Shown here: positions 12,501 through 22,139 of the stretch, one piece after another
Layout of the letters: each line of letters starts with the position of its first letter
Position numbering within the stretch: position 1 is the first letter of the stretch
Assembly: GCA_944989445.1 (NCBI GenBank)
Contig: CALYLW010000055.1
Location: 1,493,001-1,557,000 of the forward strand
Direction: 5' to 3'
DNA length: 64,000 bases
Source: Ampullaceana balthica
Taxonomy: Eukaryota > Mollusca > Gastropoda > Lymnaeidae
Notes under the pieces: generated by a model
The model's input: only the letters and a program-made list of their open reading frames with translations
Told to the model about the DNA's origin: nothing
The model's database searches: none
Position numbers and translations under genes: made by a program

Positions 12501-15500
12501 TACAACCCTCAGATAGACATAAGGATAAAAACACCTTTCTTATTCCGTATGCAAGAACAAACACATACAAGTTTTCCTTTTTCCCGTCCGGAATTCGGGC
12601 GTGGAATGGGTTGCCTGAAGAATCCAGGAAAACCAACACTTTATCAACATTTAAATCTCTGATAAAAATGCAGGACTAAACACAAACCATAGATAAGCGT
12701 AGGACGCAATAATCTTCTGTATAGAAGGAGCGTCTGTAAACAGATAAGATAAGATAATTTACAGGTGATACTAGTAAGTGATACAGGCCTGTAATTACCA
12801 GGGTCTGATTTATCCCCTTTCTTAAAGAGTGGAGTTACGTTAGCTAATTTCCAATCCTGGGGCACTTTACCCTGGTTTAGAGAGGCTTGAAAGAGAACTA
12901 CAAGGATTGGGGACAGTTCATTGCTTAGTTCTTTTAATAACCTTGCAGTTAACAATTAAAAGTTAATAGATAAGGCTGAAGTTTTACACAGATCTTACAC
13001 AGAGGACATTTATCTCTATAATGAGGTCAAAGATGCAGAAGGAATAAATTTCATTTATGAACTAGAATGCCTTTTTAAAATTTATTTGCCCACTCAATCA
13101 ATAAAAAAAATAATAAATAAAGCACTTTTAATTATGTCACACTGTTATCAACTGGTAGACATACTAATCTCAATGAAAGAGTAGTAAAATACTATTGCAT
13201 TATAAAATAAAAATAGTTCACAGTTTGATAAACTGAAACAACATATATTTCTCTGCATATGAATGTATTTTAAGACAGAGTCTGAAAACTTGATACTATA
13301 CCTCAATATCTTTACTAAGTAGAGCCTCCTCTTTTGTGATGTATTTTATTTTTCCTGATCCAAGATTCTGGCTTACCACCTGCAACATAGAGAAATAATA
13401 TTGTTTAAAATCTTATTTTTATACTTACTAATATATTCATAACAGTGATAAACATATCTACTTCTTAAAAAGCCTGTTGATCAAATAGTACCCCTCACAG
13501 AGAACACCCAAAAGCAGAGCAAAAACAATTAGTCTTTGTTAAAAAGACAATAGGAATGCAATTTTTAAAGACAAAATTATTTGAAAGTATTGAATGGAAA
13601 TATCATTTCTTTTTAACCCAAACAAAAAAAAATGTTAACACTACATCATAGCGCACAGGCCAAAAAGGATGTATCTTGCACTAAGAAGAAATAAATGCCT
13701 CTAGAAGTTATAGCTCACCTTCACTATGTCTTCAAGTGTGGACTGTGCTTCATCTTTGGCAATTATGTAACGCACTTTTGGTTTAGCATCAGCGATATTC
13801 TGAATAATTCTGTGGGAGGTTGTTAACATTGTTTTTAAAAAATCACATTTAGCATAGTTTGGAGAGTAAAACAAAAAGCAAATAATTGAGTTCAATTGTT
13901 TTCCCATTACAGGCCTTTTAAATAATTGTCTTTCCATGTAGTACAACGATTTTAATTTGAAATACAGCATTTCCATATAAAATATTTTCTTTTAAATTTC
14001 CAAATGTCTCAAAACATTTTGGAAAAAATCATTTTAAAGATAATGTTTATAATCATACGCAGCAAGATCTTTGATATGGATAGTGGGCACAATGTTCTTG
14101 CCATCTCCAAAGCACTGCAATTGTGGGGCATTATGCCAGGCAGACTGTGAAAATTGAATGATAAAATATATAAGGTTTTAAATGTAAAAATTTATTCACA
14201 GTTGATTGCTGGCAAAAATTTAATCTTTCTCACATAAATTACTTGTCAAAATATATTAATAAGATTTATAGCTAAAATAAATATTTTAAAACATTTTACT
14301 TTTAGCACTTCTAATGCAGAGATTAAAAGCTGGTTTAATAGTTTATATTTTAAAAAATATATAAAATTTCTTGTCGCTGGTTAAAAAATATTTCCTCTAA
14401 ATTATTAGACAACTACCTTTTTTTGATAATTTTTAAATAATCTTTTTACAGAGAAGTTATATAAAAGTTGTGTATCACAGTTAAAACAATTTTTGTGAAA
14501 AAAGAATTCAAATGATAAAGAAATAAATATACAATACATGTAATTGCCTTATAGGTTTTGTTTATCTTTATATATATAACTAGTGTATTACCCATCAAAA
14601 ATGACGTAAATTTTCAGCTGAAATCTATTTATTTTGAAAAAATGCACTTTTTTTAGGCTTACGGCGCCCATCTTTTTCAAAAGCCCAACTACCTTGTCCT
14701 TGTTTGATAAATACGAAATATTAAACTTTCTGAAATGCTCACAAAGTATTTTATAATAGGAGTTGTAGGGCGCCTATGGCGCCCCCTTTGTTTTTTTATT
14801 TTATAATTAACCATCATCAAATCCTCTTTTTACATTGTTCCCTTTTCCAAAATTAAAACATGAGCTAAAACAATGGCGTCATATAATATTTTTTACAGCG
14901 AATCTTTAATTTGCACACCATTTGATGCATTGGTGCAGTAATTTGGTGCTCTGCTTTCTAAAATTAGTAGCGTCACGGACATACACTACAGACGTGAAAA
15001 AGATTGCAAATTATGTATATTGATAAAGACAAACAGTAAATATCAAACCTTGATTTACCTTGAATAGATAGTGAAATATATTTTCTTCAGCGCCATAGGT
15101 CAAGCCAGAGCAAACAACATAAGTCACCAACTTGGACTTATTCTGAAGGAAGCCAAATTATGTATAGTGTGAAAAATCTCATTTGATACTAGTTAATCTA
15201 CTATACCTTAATAATTTAGAGCAAAGGAATTTAGTTATGCCTTACGGGTTACCTAAGATGTATTAAGCTAACAGTAAAGCCTAAAATCATATAACTTACT
15301 GTTTTGCCTAGCTTGATCACAGTTTTTTCAGCGCTTATGTGTTCCTTGAAATTGGGATGTGGTTTTCTTCTCCTGTAATCATCCTCAGTGAATGGAATCT
15401 CTGGATCTTCCTAAAGAAATTAATAATGAAACACTTTTAAAAAAAGAATTTAAAAGACATTCTTATAAACACATAAAATGGCCATTTTTACAGTTTTTAC

Positions 15501-18500
15501 CAGTACTGTTCTGGTTTATGTACTTTATTTCTTTAAAGTCTTGAGTGACCAATTCAGTTTAAAACTAAAGATAAAAAATCATTATACATGTACTATGAAA
15601 AGATCAAATTTATCTAACACATGTATAAATAAATAGCAAAACTAAAAATATTTAATCCAACTTGGCATATGAATTACATTTTTTGTGCAAAAGAAAAATA
15701 GCTGACAGAAGAGTTCTCAGTGTAACTACATAATTTTATGAGTATATTTGTGACAACTATGCTGCAGATACAATTTATATTTACTTGGTTTAAAATTGGT
15801 TTGAATTGCACTAAAAATTTGTAAAATTAAAAATAATGAAAGACATGGTAGCTGATAACATGCAACATTTCAAGGGTTACATCTGTAACATTGTAGAATA
15901 ATTAATCATTCCAGTGCAACTATCCAACAACAAAGTAAAGGGATTTAACTTTAACTAAAAATAAAAAAAGTATATATGTAGTATTTTGGCTAATTTATAG
16001 TGGCAAATAAGCCTTGCTGTAATAATAATACTTATTTACAAAAGATGACACCCCAACCCTCAAGCTCAAAAAGATAACATTTTAAAAGATTATCCTCTTG
16101 AGTTACATTAGAATATATGCTCTATGCACATTTCTGAAAAAATATTCCTCAGCATATTTGAGTTCACATTTAAAATGTGATACATGAGTATTTTTGGTAC
16201 ATTGTTGCTTTTATATTTTTTTTAAAACCATCAAACAAAAAATGCAATTTCAAAACAGCCACACAAAAAGGTGACAAAGTTATTCATGCAAGTGCTGAAA
16301 GTGTTTGATTTTAATTAATGTTTTCATTTTTATTCAAAGTGAACCTCAGATTCCTTCATTTTGAAAATAAAATAAATTAATATTAATTTAAATATCTGCT
16401 GTCAGATTATTACTTACAAATACATGTAGTTTATTTTTCAAAATTGTATTCCTAAAATAGAAATATCCCACTATATTTGAATGCATCTATTTTATGCATA
16501 TCTAACAAGATTTTTATTTTTCATAGTTCTTTATAAACATGGGTACATACTTTTTGCAGTGATGGCAAAACTCAATTTTAAATAAACAAGGAACATAATT
16601 TTTCAAATACATACAATCTCTTTGTCCTCCTGTAGCTGAAAAAAGTTTTCAAGAGCAGAGGATTTGACAAATAATATGAAGTAGCAATAGTTTCAGTAAA
16701 AGTTGCTGTTGATGAAGATAGGAGATTGATTACCTGATTTCCAGATATTATGAAAACACATTTATTACTAAGTATTAAACATCAGAAATATTGTGTTTAA
16801 ATAAAATTAACATTTATACATACTGGATCAAGAGGTTTGCTTTTAGCCCATGTCATGCAAGTTGAAATAAGGATAAATATCTTGGATTTTTCTATTTTTT
16901 CCAGATCTGAGTTTAGCTCTGCAGAGAGAAGAAATAAGTCGCACTTTTAAAAAGCAACATATGCATTTCAATTGAAAACATTACATTTGCTAATTACAAA
17001 CGAAAAACGTTATATATGGACTGAGTCTAAGTGTGGATCTCTTTGACATGCTTCCAGTCAATGAATATGTGATCTATCTGATTTAGTTAAATCCATCTGT
17101 TGATATCCATGTTGCTTCATGAGTTTGTTGTGTTGGAATATCATGCTGATGAATGTAATTTTTTTTGTGTGGCTGTCTGTTAGACTTTATACTTTGTCAT
17201 TGTTCTCATCATGCAGTTTACTTTCTAATAATTGGTCTAGAAGCAGGTTCAGTTCCAAATTTTTCACAGAAATCTCTAAGAACTATGTTGGCTTCATTTT
17301 GGTGAGGTGCTTCATCACATATACTTCAATATGTATAAAGTTTAATTTAACTGATGTTATTTCTATAACACAAATGGTACTAATAAGTACATAATTTTAA
17401 CTTATAATAAATTTAAACAATTATAAGACTGCTGGTAGTGGTAGATCAGATAGTATCAGTTAATAAATGGAAAGGTTAATTTCGTTTCTTAAGAAAAATA
17501 TACAATTATGAGGTTAATTTCTTCACAATTGTTTTACAATTTATAGTATCTATCTTCTTAAAGACACTGACCTGAAACTGCCCACACTGCTTCATCAATC
17601 TGATCAGGATCCTCTGTGATATCATAGATGATAATATCACATTCTACTAAATATTCATACAACTGGTCCTTGTTTTCAAACTGAATTACATTAAAATACA
17701 AAATTTGCTCATTAATTTGATAAATTTCACAGATCTCAGTTGAATAAAACAGACCTTTATAATTAAATTGTCATTTTTTACAAAATGTATTTTTCTAAAG
17801 CCTACTGCATGCAAGGAAAATTGTGTTTATATGTTTATTTATTATATCATTATGTTTTAGGCATACTACCAAAATCTTCTGCATTTCAAATTCTTTATTC
17901 ATCTATATTATAAATAATTTATTCATTTAGTTCAACATGCTTTTGAAATTTTTAAATACTTTACAAATTTGTTTTAAAAAAAATTATATTTTAAAAGAAA
18001 CTGTAGGAGAAGAAATCTCAAGTTCTATTCAGTGTTCAAATACCGTGATAATTTCTTTGGCAAAGTCAGGTTTAGGCTTTTCCCTATCTTTAAGCGTTCC
18101 AACAATCTCATAACATCCTTCTCTAATCCTATCTGGTTGTGAGCTTCGAATTGATCGGTCATCCTCTTCCTCTTCCAGACTTGCACCAACAACACACCGC
18201 GACAGAAACTGAAAAAAAATTTAATATTTATTTTTATTTAAAAGCTACCTTAAAAAATTGAACTTCAACAGAGATATTTGTGTGCCAACTGAATTTCAGT
18301 AGTTTAAGTATAAGTAATAGTAGTATAAATAATGACTAACCATGTCATAAATAATGTATGTTTTAATATAATCAAATTGATCAACTCCATTTATTTAGTT
18401 TAGCTTGATGGGATCATGTTCTTAGTTTTTGTAACTCATTTATTTTAATAATATAAGACAAAGTAAATTTTATAACTTTAGGTCAGCTATTCCTCAATAC

Positions 18501-19582
18501 AATATTAATTAATTAAATTTTAATGAGTCATTGACATTACCATATGGTACCTCAGGTTACAAACTTAATTTGTTCCAAAACTTGGTTATTAACCCAAAAC
18601 ATTCGTCCAAAGCTTGGAGGTCAATGAAATAATGACAATCCATTCCAAGACAAAAGTATCATTCTATTTTGATTAACATCCAGTCACTAACCAGACAAAT
18701 CACAATGAATAGCCTATGTGTTCTTCACACATTAAATAAAGAGAAAGAAAACAACCAAATAAATAAAAAATGTAAAATATCTATCTTTTATGAAAGTGAT
18801 TATTGATTATAGGAAAATCTTTTAATGTTTAGTAAATGAGAAATAAAATGCTGCACACACTTACAAAACTAGGGTACTAAGCTTGGTTTAAGTGATTTAA
18901 TTAAGTGATTTAATTAAATCGTTTCTTCTTACTGATACTACATTGTACTACATATAAACAATAAAAAAGCAAGCAAATAAAAAGAAAGATGATTTAGTGC
19001 ATCATTTTATTATCATGTAATTTTTTTTACATTTTAAGAAATCTTATACTGCTGAGTAGTAAGGCCAATGAAAGTAATAGTAAAGCTGCATACACTTGAT
19101 CGGCCTACTTGATATTGCTAAACAATTTTAGTACAGTCAGTACAGTACAGAGAGGCCTGATTTGTCACAAGTACATTTACATGAAATTAACTTTAACTAT
19201 GATCATTTGTCATGATTTGTCTTGAACGTTTAACTTAAAACTTGCTCTCTCTCTCACTTTCTCGACTTCTTTCGTGACTCGAGGCTTTGTTTTGTTACCC
19301 GATACAAAATAAAAATTGGAATTTGTTGTTCGTAGCCCGAGGTACCACTGACCACTGAGTATTATTTTATTCAAATTATTTTTTTATTTTTTTATTATTT
19401 AACCATTTTTTTTTGAAATCGTGAACAATGTATTTATTTTTTATGCATAATAATATTACAAATAACAAAGATTAAAGTGATTAAAATACCTTCCCGATAT
19501 TTTTACCCTGGAAACTATCCAGGTGATTTAAAAATATCTTTTTACTCCTAATTTTTTCCGCGGGTTCATCGGCGCTGGCCAT
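6551..19582 (-). CDS. AK7: Adenylate kinase 7 (AK7), 17 coding exons, complete
   Basis: Nucleoside monophosphate kinase of the AK7 family (ATP + AMP to 2 ADP), known from motile cilia and sperm flagella. Exons in transcript order: 19490-19582, 18044-18208, 17572-17680, 16824-16918, 15300-15410, 15059-15142, 14059-14144, 13719-13809, 13302-13379, 10577-10726, 10294-10422, 9814-10057, 9221-9484, 8428-8508, 7418-7557, 6981-7139, 6551-6589. All have GT-AG borders; lengths sum to 2118 nt, 705 residues (human about 723). The start [10 protein letters not shown] lies in an AAAATGG context. Residues 1-350 form the NAD-epimerase-like region typical of AK7 ([13 protein letters not shown]). The P-loop GPPASGKT is at 362-369 and [10 protein letters not shown] at 460-469. 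An acidic low-complexity insert precedes it, and a Glu/Lys/Arg-rich coiled coil occupies 594-650. A Dpy-30 motif ([15 protein letters not shown] onward) spans 660-703. Introns contain LINE, SINE and Tigger-like insertions. No frameshift or lost catalytic residue seen. Confidence 0.95.
8828..9033 (-). mobile_element. SINE-B copy, truncated, in AK7 intron
   Basis: Same order of segments as the copies at 4447 and 50881 (GGCGCC, CCAAGTC, TTCTAATGGAAACATTA in reverse complement), preceded by a GT microsatellite. It stops inside the tRNA-like head, so box A is missing. It lies in the intron between AK7 exons 13 and 14, in the same transcriptional sense as the gene. Confidence 0.65.
10925..12955 (-). 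mobile_element. LINE-G copy in AK7 intron, interrupted by a second copy
   Basis: The minus strand carries the family 3' tail (TTATC repeats at about 10928) and decayed reverse transcriptase up to about 12190. It resumes at 12766-12955, where [18 protein letters not shown] and [14 protein letters not shown] are readable on the minus strand. The interruption (12191-12765) is a second LINE-G copy in the opposite direction. About 40-50 bp of the host copy is missing at the break compared with the copy at 40940. Stops and indels make it a pseudogene. Confidence 0.85.
12191..12765 (+). mobile_element. Younger LINE-G copy nested in the older one
   Basis: 5'-truncated copy with an intact 144-codon frame (12245-12679) covering the RT C-terminal region, from [15 protein letters not shown] to FKSLIKMQD. 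Then comes the family 3' UTR, the stem-loop (about 12706-12737) and GATAA repeats. It has its own 3' tail, so it is a separate insertion and not a twin-priming inversion of the surrounding copy. Confidence 0.85.
16615..16635 (-). other. AK7: Possible 21-nt in-frame microexon of AK7
   Basis: Between AK7 exons 4 and 5 the minus strand reads TTTTTTCAG, then 21 nt encoding LQEDKEI, then GTATGTATT, i.e. a good acceptor and donor around a length divisible by three. Both flanking junctions are phase 0, so inclusion adds seven residues between Pro154 and Glu155. Skipping it gives the human-like LDP-EDPEIPF join, so if real it is an optional exon. Confidence 0.3.
18541..19350. mobile_element. Tigger/pogo-like element with decayed terminal inverted repeats, AK7 intron 1
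   Basis: The left end reads GGTACCTCAGGTTACAAAC and the right end is the inverted CGTAGCCCGAGGTACCACTG. Both are variants of the TGGTACCTC(A/G)G terminal repeat also borne by the element at 25714-27186. No clear TA duplication remains and no transposase is readable. Probably an old internally deleted copy. Confidence 0.5.
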
Positions 19583-19595
19583 TTTGTTTAGGAGT

Positions 19596-19610
19596 GTAAC
19601 TATGAGAGAC
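19596..19610 (-). promoter_or_regulatory. Possible RFX X-box-like site upstream of AK7
   Basis: GTCTCTCATAGTTAC on the AK7 strand, about 14-28 nt upstream of the ATG, resembles an imperfect inverted repeat of the X-box type used by RFX factors at ciliary genes. It differs from the consensus in the second half-site. The assignment rests mainly on AK7 being a ciliary gene. Confidence 0.2.
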
Positions 19611-19915
19611 AATTACTTCCGGTATAAGATAATTTTAAAAAATGTTGACTAATACTGAAACAAAGATGTCGTTCTTGAAAAGAATTTAATTTTCAACCGA
19701 CTACATACCATTAGTAGCTACAATTTCGAATTTCAGTGCCATTCATTAAACAAGCATAATTTATTGCACACGTGAAAAAATTAGTCATCATATTACGGCA
19801 AAAAAGCAGTTCGGGCTTCTATTTTTTAAAATATTATTTTGCAACAAATTTAATTATCAGTATCAGTGTCAGTATGATTGTCATTATCATTAATTATTAT
19901 TATTATCATAATAAT

Positions 19916-19975
19916 AAACCCTGAAATTTAAACGACATTTTCGTCATAATAATTGTCGTTTAAATTTCAGGGTTT
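19916..19975. repeat. Perfect 22-bp inverted repeat upstream of AK7
   Basis: The arms 19916-19937 and 19954-19975 are exact reverse complements (first arm begins AAACCCTGAAATTTAAACG) separated by 16 nt. Located about 330 bp upstream of the AK7 start. Could be a short palindromic transposon or a structural element. Confidence 0.8.
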
Positions 19976-20115
19976 TCTGTCATTTTTTAATTATAGTAAG
20001 AACTGTTTATATATATTTACTAAATCACTGCATTTTTTAATTTACAACACAAAAACATTTTTACAGCTCAAAAACTAGCCTTGTATGTTTAAAAATCCTT
20101 TTTTATTTATATTAT

Positions 20116-20154
20116 TTTTATCTATAACAGACGGAGCGTCTGTTATAGATAAAA
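20116..20154. repeat. Perfect 18-bp-arm palindrome at a LINE-G tail
   Basis: Arms TTTTATCTATAACAGACG (20116-20133) and its exact complement (20137-20154) flank a 3-nt GAG loop. It includes the GCGTCTGT core of the LINE-G tail, so it may be two tails joined head to head or a rearranged tail. Confidence 0.85.
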
Positions 20155-20204
20155 TAAGATTTTTGTGCCATACGCTTATCCATGGTGTATGTCTAGTCTT
20201 CCAT

Positions 20205-20762
20205 TTTTAAATCCCTTATATTAACTTCACCGCCGTCTCTGTCGTCATCTCTCTCTGTCTGTCTCTCTGTCTTGGGCGGGCGGAAAAACAAAAGTAAAAA
20301 ATGACCCACTTCCCGTGATCCGATCGAGCTGAAGTTTGGCACACGGACCCGTCTCACCTAACAATGCATCGTATCAAAATTTCAGATCGATCGAACGTAC
20401 CGTAATTAAATTAATGCATTTTTAGTTTATCCTTATATAACGTATGTAATTCAAATTCACTGTTTGTTATTGTTTTTTTCCCCACGTGAGAGTTTGAGTT
20501 GACGCGTTGACGGGATCCATCGAAGTACCGGCGTGCTTTTGTTTACATTTTACGTGTCACGCTGAGCTCGGTCAAGCGATCGGTGACCAGACTTTTCCCC
20601 TCTCTCCCCCCACCCACCCCCACCCCGGTTTATGAAGCAAAGTTGAGTTAAGACAGATTCAGTCTGTAAATGTTTGTCGCGTTTGAAAATAATCAATACT
20701 GTTAGTTATGTCTCATATAAGGGATATATAGTCAAAAACTATGTTTTTACGGGTTTGTTTTA
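20205..20762 (-). repeat. Unclassified dispersed repeat inserted in LINE-G
   Basis: Shares its ends with 29588-29925 in the opposite orientation: AAATCCCTTATATTAACTTC at one end and a segment like ACGGGTTTGTTTT at the other. The interior has CT-rich microsatellite and the conserved-looking GATCGAGCTGAAGTTTGGC. Part of the family recurs at 57480-57690. No open frame, terminal inverted repeat or clear target duplication was found, so the class is unknown. Confidence 0.6.
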
Positions 20763-21030
20763 TTATTAGAATTTTAAATGTTGAGTGTTGGATTTCCTGG
20801 TTTTATCTGGCAACCCATGCCAAGTAAGAATTCCAGACGGGAAGAACGAGAATTTGTGTTTGTCCTTGGGGGCCGTCCAAAAATTACGATTTTACCCCCC
20901 CTCCCCTTTTCGTCACACTTCGTCACTAAAAACTTAGACCCCCTCCAATATGACATCACAAAGCTTTGACACCCCCCTAAAAGCAGTCTTTTCTAATTGA
21001 AAATTAACATGTTGCAAATTACTTTTTTGT

Positions 21031-21448
21031 AGGGCTGTTAAAACCAAAATGTTCGTGTAATCGTCAGGAAAATAGTTTAAATATTATCGGCTGAAATCTT
21101 ATCTTATCTTATCTGTTTACAGACGCTCCTTCTATACAGAAGATTATTGCGTCCTACGCTTATCTATGGTTTGTGTTTAGTCCTGCATTTTTATTAGAGA
21201 TTTAAATGTTGATAAAGTGTTGGTTTTCCTGGATTCTTCAGGCAACCCATTCCACGCCCGAATTCCGGACGGGAAGAAGGAAAACTTGTATGTGTTTGTT
21301 CTTGCATACGGAATAAGAAAGGTGTTTTTATCCTTATGTCTATCTGAAATATTTTACTTTTTGACTTACAGTATATTTATAAGTGGTGGGTCGATTAATC
21401 GTTAAAAAAATTTAATCGAGAAATTAATCGTTAATTTCCGCAGCCCTA
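21031..21448. mobile_element. hAT-like element with TAGGGCTG/CAGCCCTA ends
   Basis: The terminal repeats TAGGGCTGTTAA and CAGCCCTA match the family at 56289-57339, as do internal ATTAATCGTTAA segments. Flanks CTTTTTTG and CTTTTTGT are an imperfect 8-bp duplication. Removing it restores the Harbinger-like sequence seen at 46185-46230. It contains a further LINE-G insertion. Confidence 0.7.
21092..21353 (-). mobile_element. Young LINE-G 3' fragment, innermost layer of the nest
   Basis: Minus-strand family tail (TTATC repeats, stem-loop) followed by the RT C-terminal codons, near-identical to the copies at 12191 and 40940. CTGAAAT occurs on both sides, consistent with a short target duplication overlapping LINE sequence. 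Confidence 0.85.
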
Positions 21449-21986
21449 CTTTTTGTCATTTAAGTATTTATTTAGTGTAAGTCTGCACTCTAATATCGCA
21501 ACAAGTGTGTAGCCATTGAAAACATTATTAAATATATTGAAATCAATCAAATATTTAAGTGGAACTTTTATTAAAAGTAGCGTGTTTTGAGATGTGAGTC
21601 ACATTTCTTAAACACCCCCTCCCCGGTCACAAATCGTCATTTATTTGACGGCCCCTTGCATACGGAAGAAGAAAAGTGATGTGTTTTTATACATATGCTA
21701 TCTGAGGATTTGCATTAGATTATCTTTGTGTTGTATTTCCAAGTTAGAACAAATTGCCTTATGTATTATCACTACTTTGCTCTTTTTTCTTACTCTATTA
21801 ACTATTTTATCTGGAATTCTTCTTGCCAGTTTTTTCTGTCTCGGTTTTGGGGGAAGGGGTTGTATGATTTTTAAAAAAATCAAACTGATATTGTGATTAA
21901 AAAAATAATAAACAGATTTAATTATAATTTAATAAGTAACAGCATGACTTAAATTCTGTTTTTTCAGATAGGTTGCACATTAGACT

Positions 21987-22135
21987 CAGTGGTGTGGGTT
22001 GCTGATTGGGCTAAAGCCAGAGGCACCTGATGATTTAAGGGCCCCAAACTAATTATATTTTATAATAAAGGTGACTTGACCGAGCCCCAGATCGAATTGT
22101 AGCTAGGGGCTCCGTGCAATCTTAATCCGCCCCTG
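21987..22135. mobile_element. Small hAT MITE
   Basis: Begins CAGTGGTGTGGG and ends CCGCCCCTG. Flanks ATTAGACT and CTTAGACT match at 7 of 8 positions, the duplication size of hAT elements. Its interior GGGCTAAAGCC ... TTTAAGGGCCCC recurs at 46405-46460. Non-coding. Confidence 0.6.
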
Positions 22136-22139
22136 CTTA

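Larger units (their letters stand above)
20867..21655. mobile_element. Harbinger-like element (GGGGCCGTCC ends), itself interrupted
   Basis: Starts GGGGGCCGTCC and ends GACGGCCCC, related to the ends of the clean MITE at 56914-57160. Interior segments (C-rich tracts, GACATCACAAAGCTTTGAC, AAGTCTGCACTCTAATATCG) match the remnant at 46017. It lies inside an old LINE-G copy and is interrupted by a hAT-like element (21031-21448). Confidence 0.7.
20137..21830 (-). mobile_element. Old LINE-G copy, split twice by other elements
   Basis: Three collinear pieces of the same minus-strand LINE-G 3' half can be placed: about 20137-20204, 20763-20866 and 21656-21790. Joined in order they follow the younger copies without a large gap. 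The gaps are occupied by an unclassified repeat (20205-20762) and a Harbinger-like element (20867-21655). Strongly diverged, no open frame. Confidence 0.75.

Noticed and set aside
12325..12639. Minus-strand 104-codon frame (also at 41861-42175)
   Set aside because: Antisense shadow of the LINE-G reverse transcriptase; the plus strand carries the conserved RT blocks.
14640..14800. GGCGCC-containing block in an AK7 intron as a mobile element
   Set aside because: Repeated GGCGCC/CGGCGCC words caught the eye, but no ends, duplication or second copy could be found in the window.
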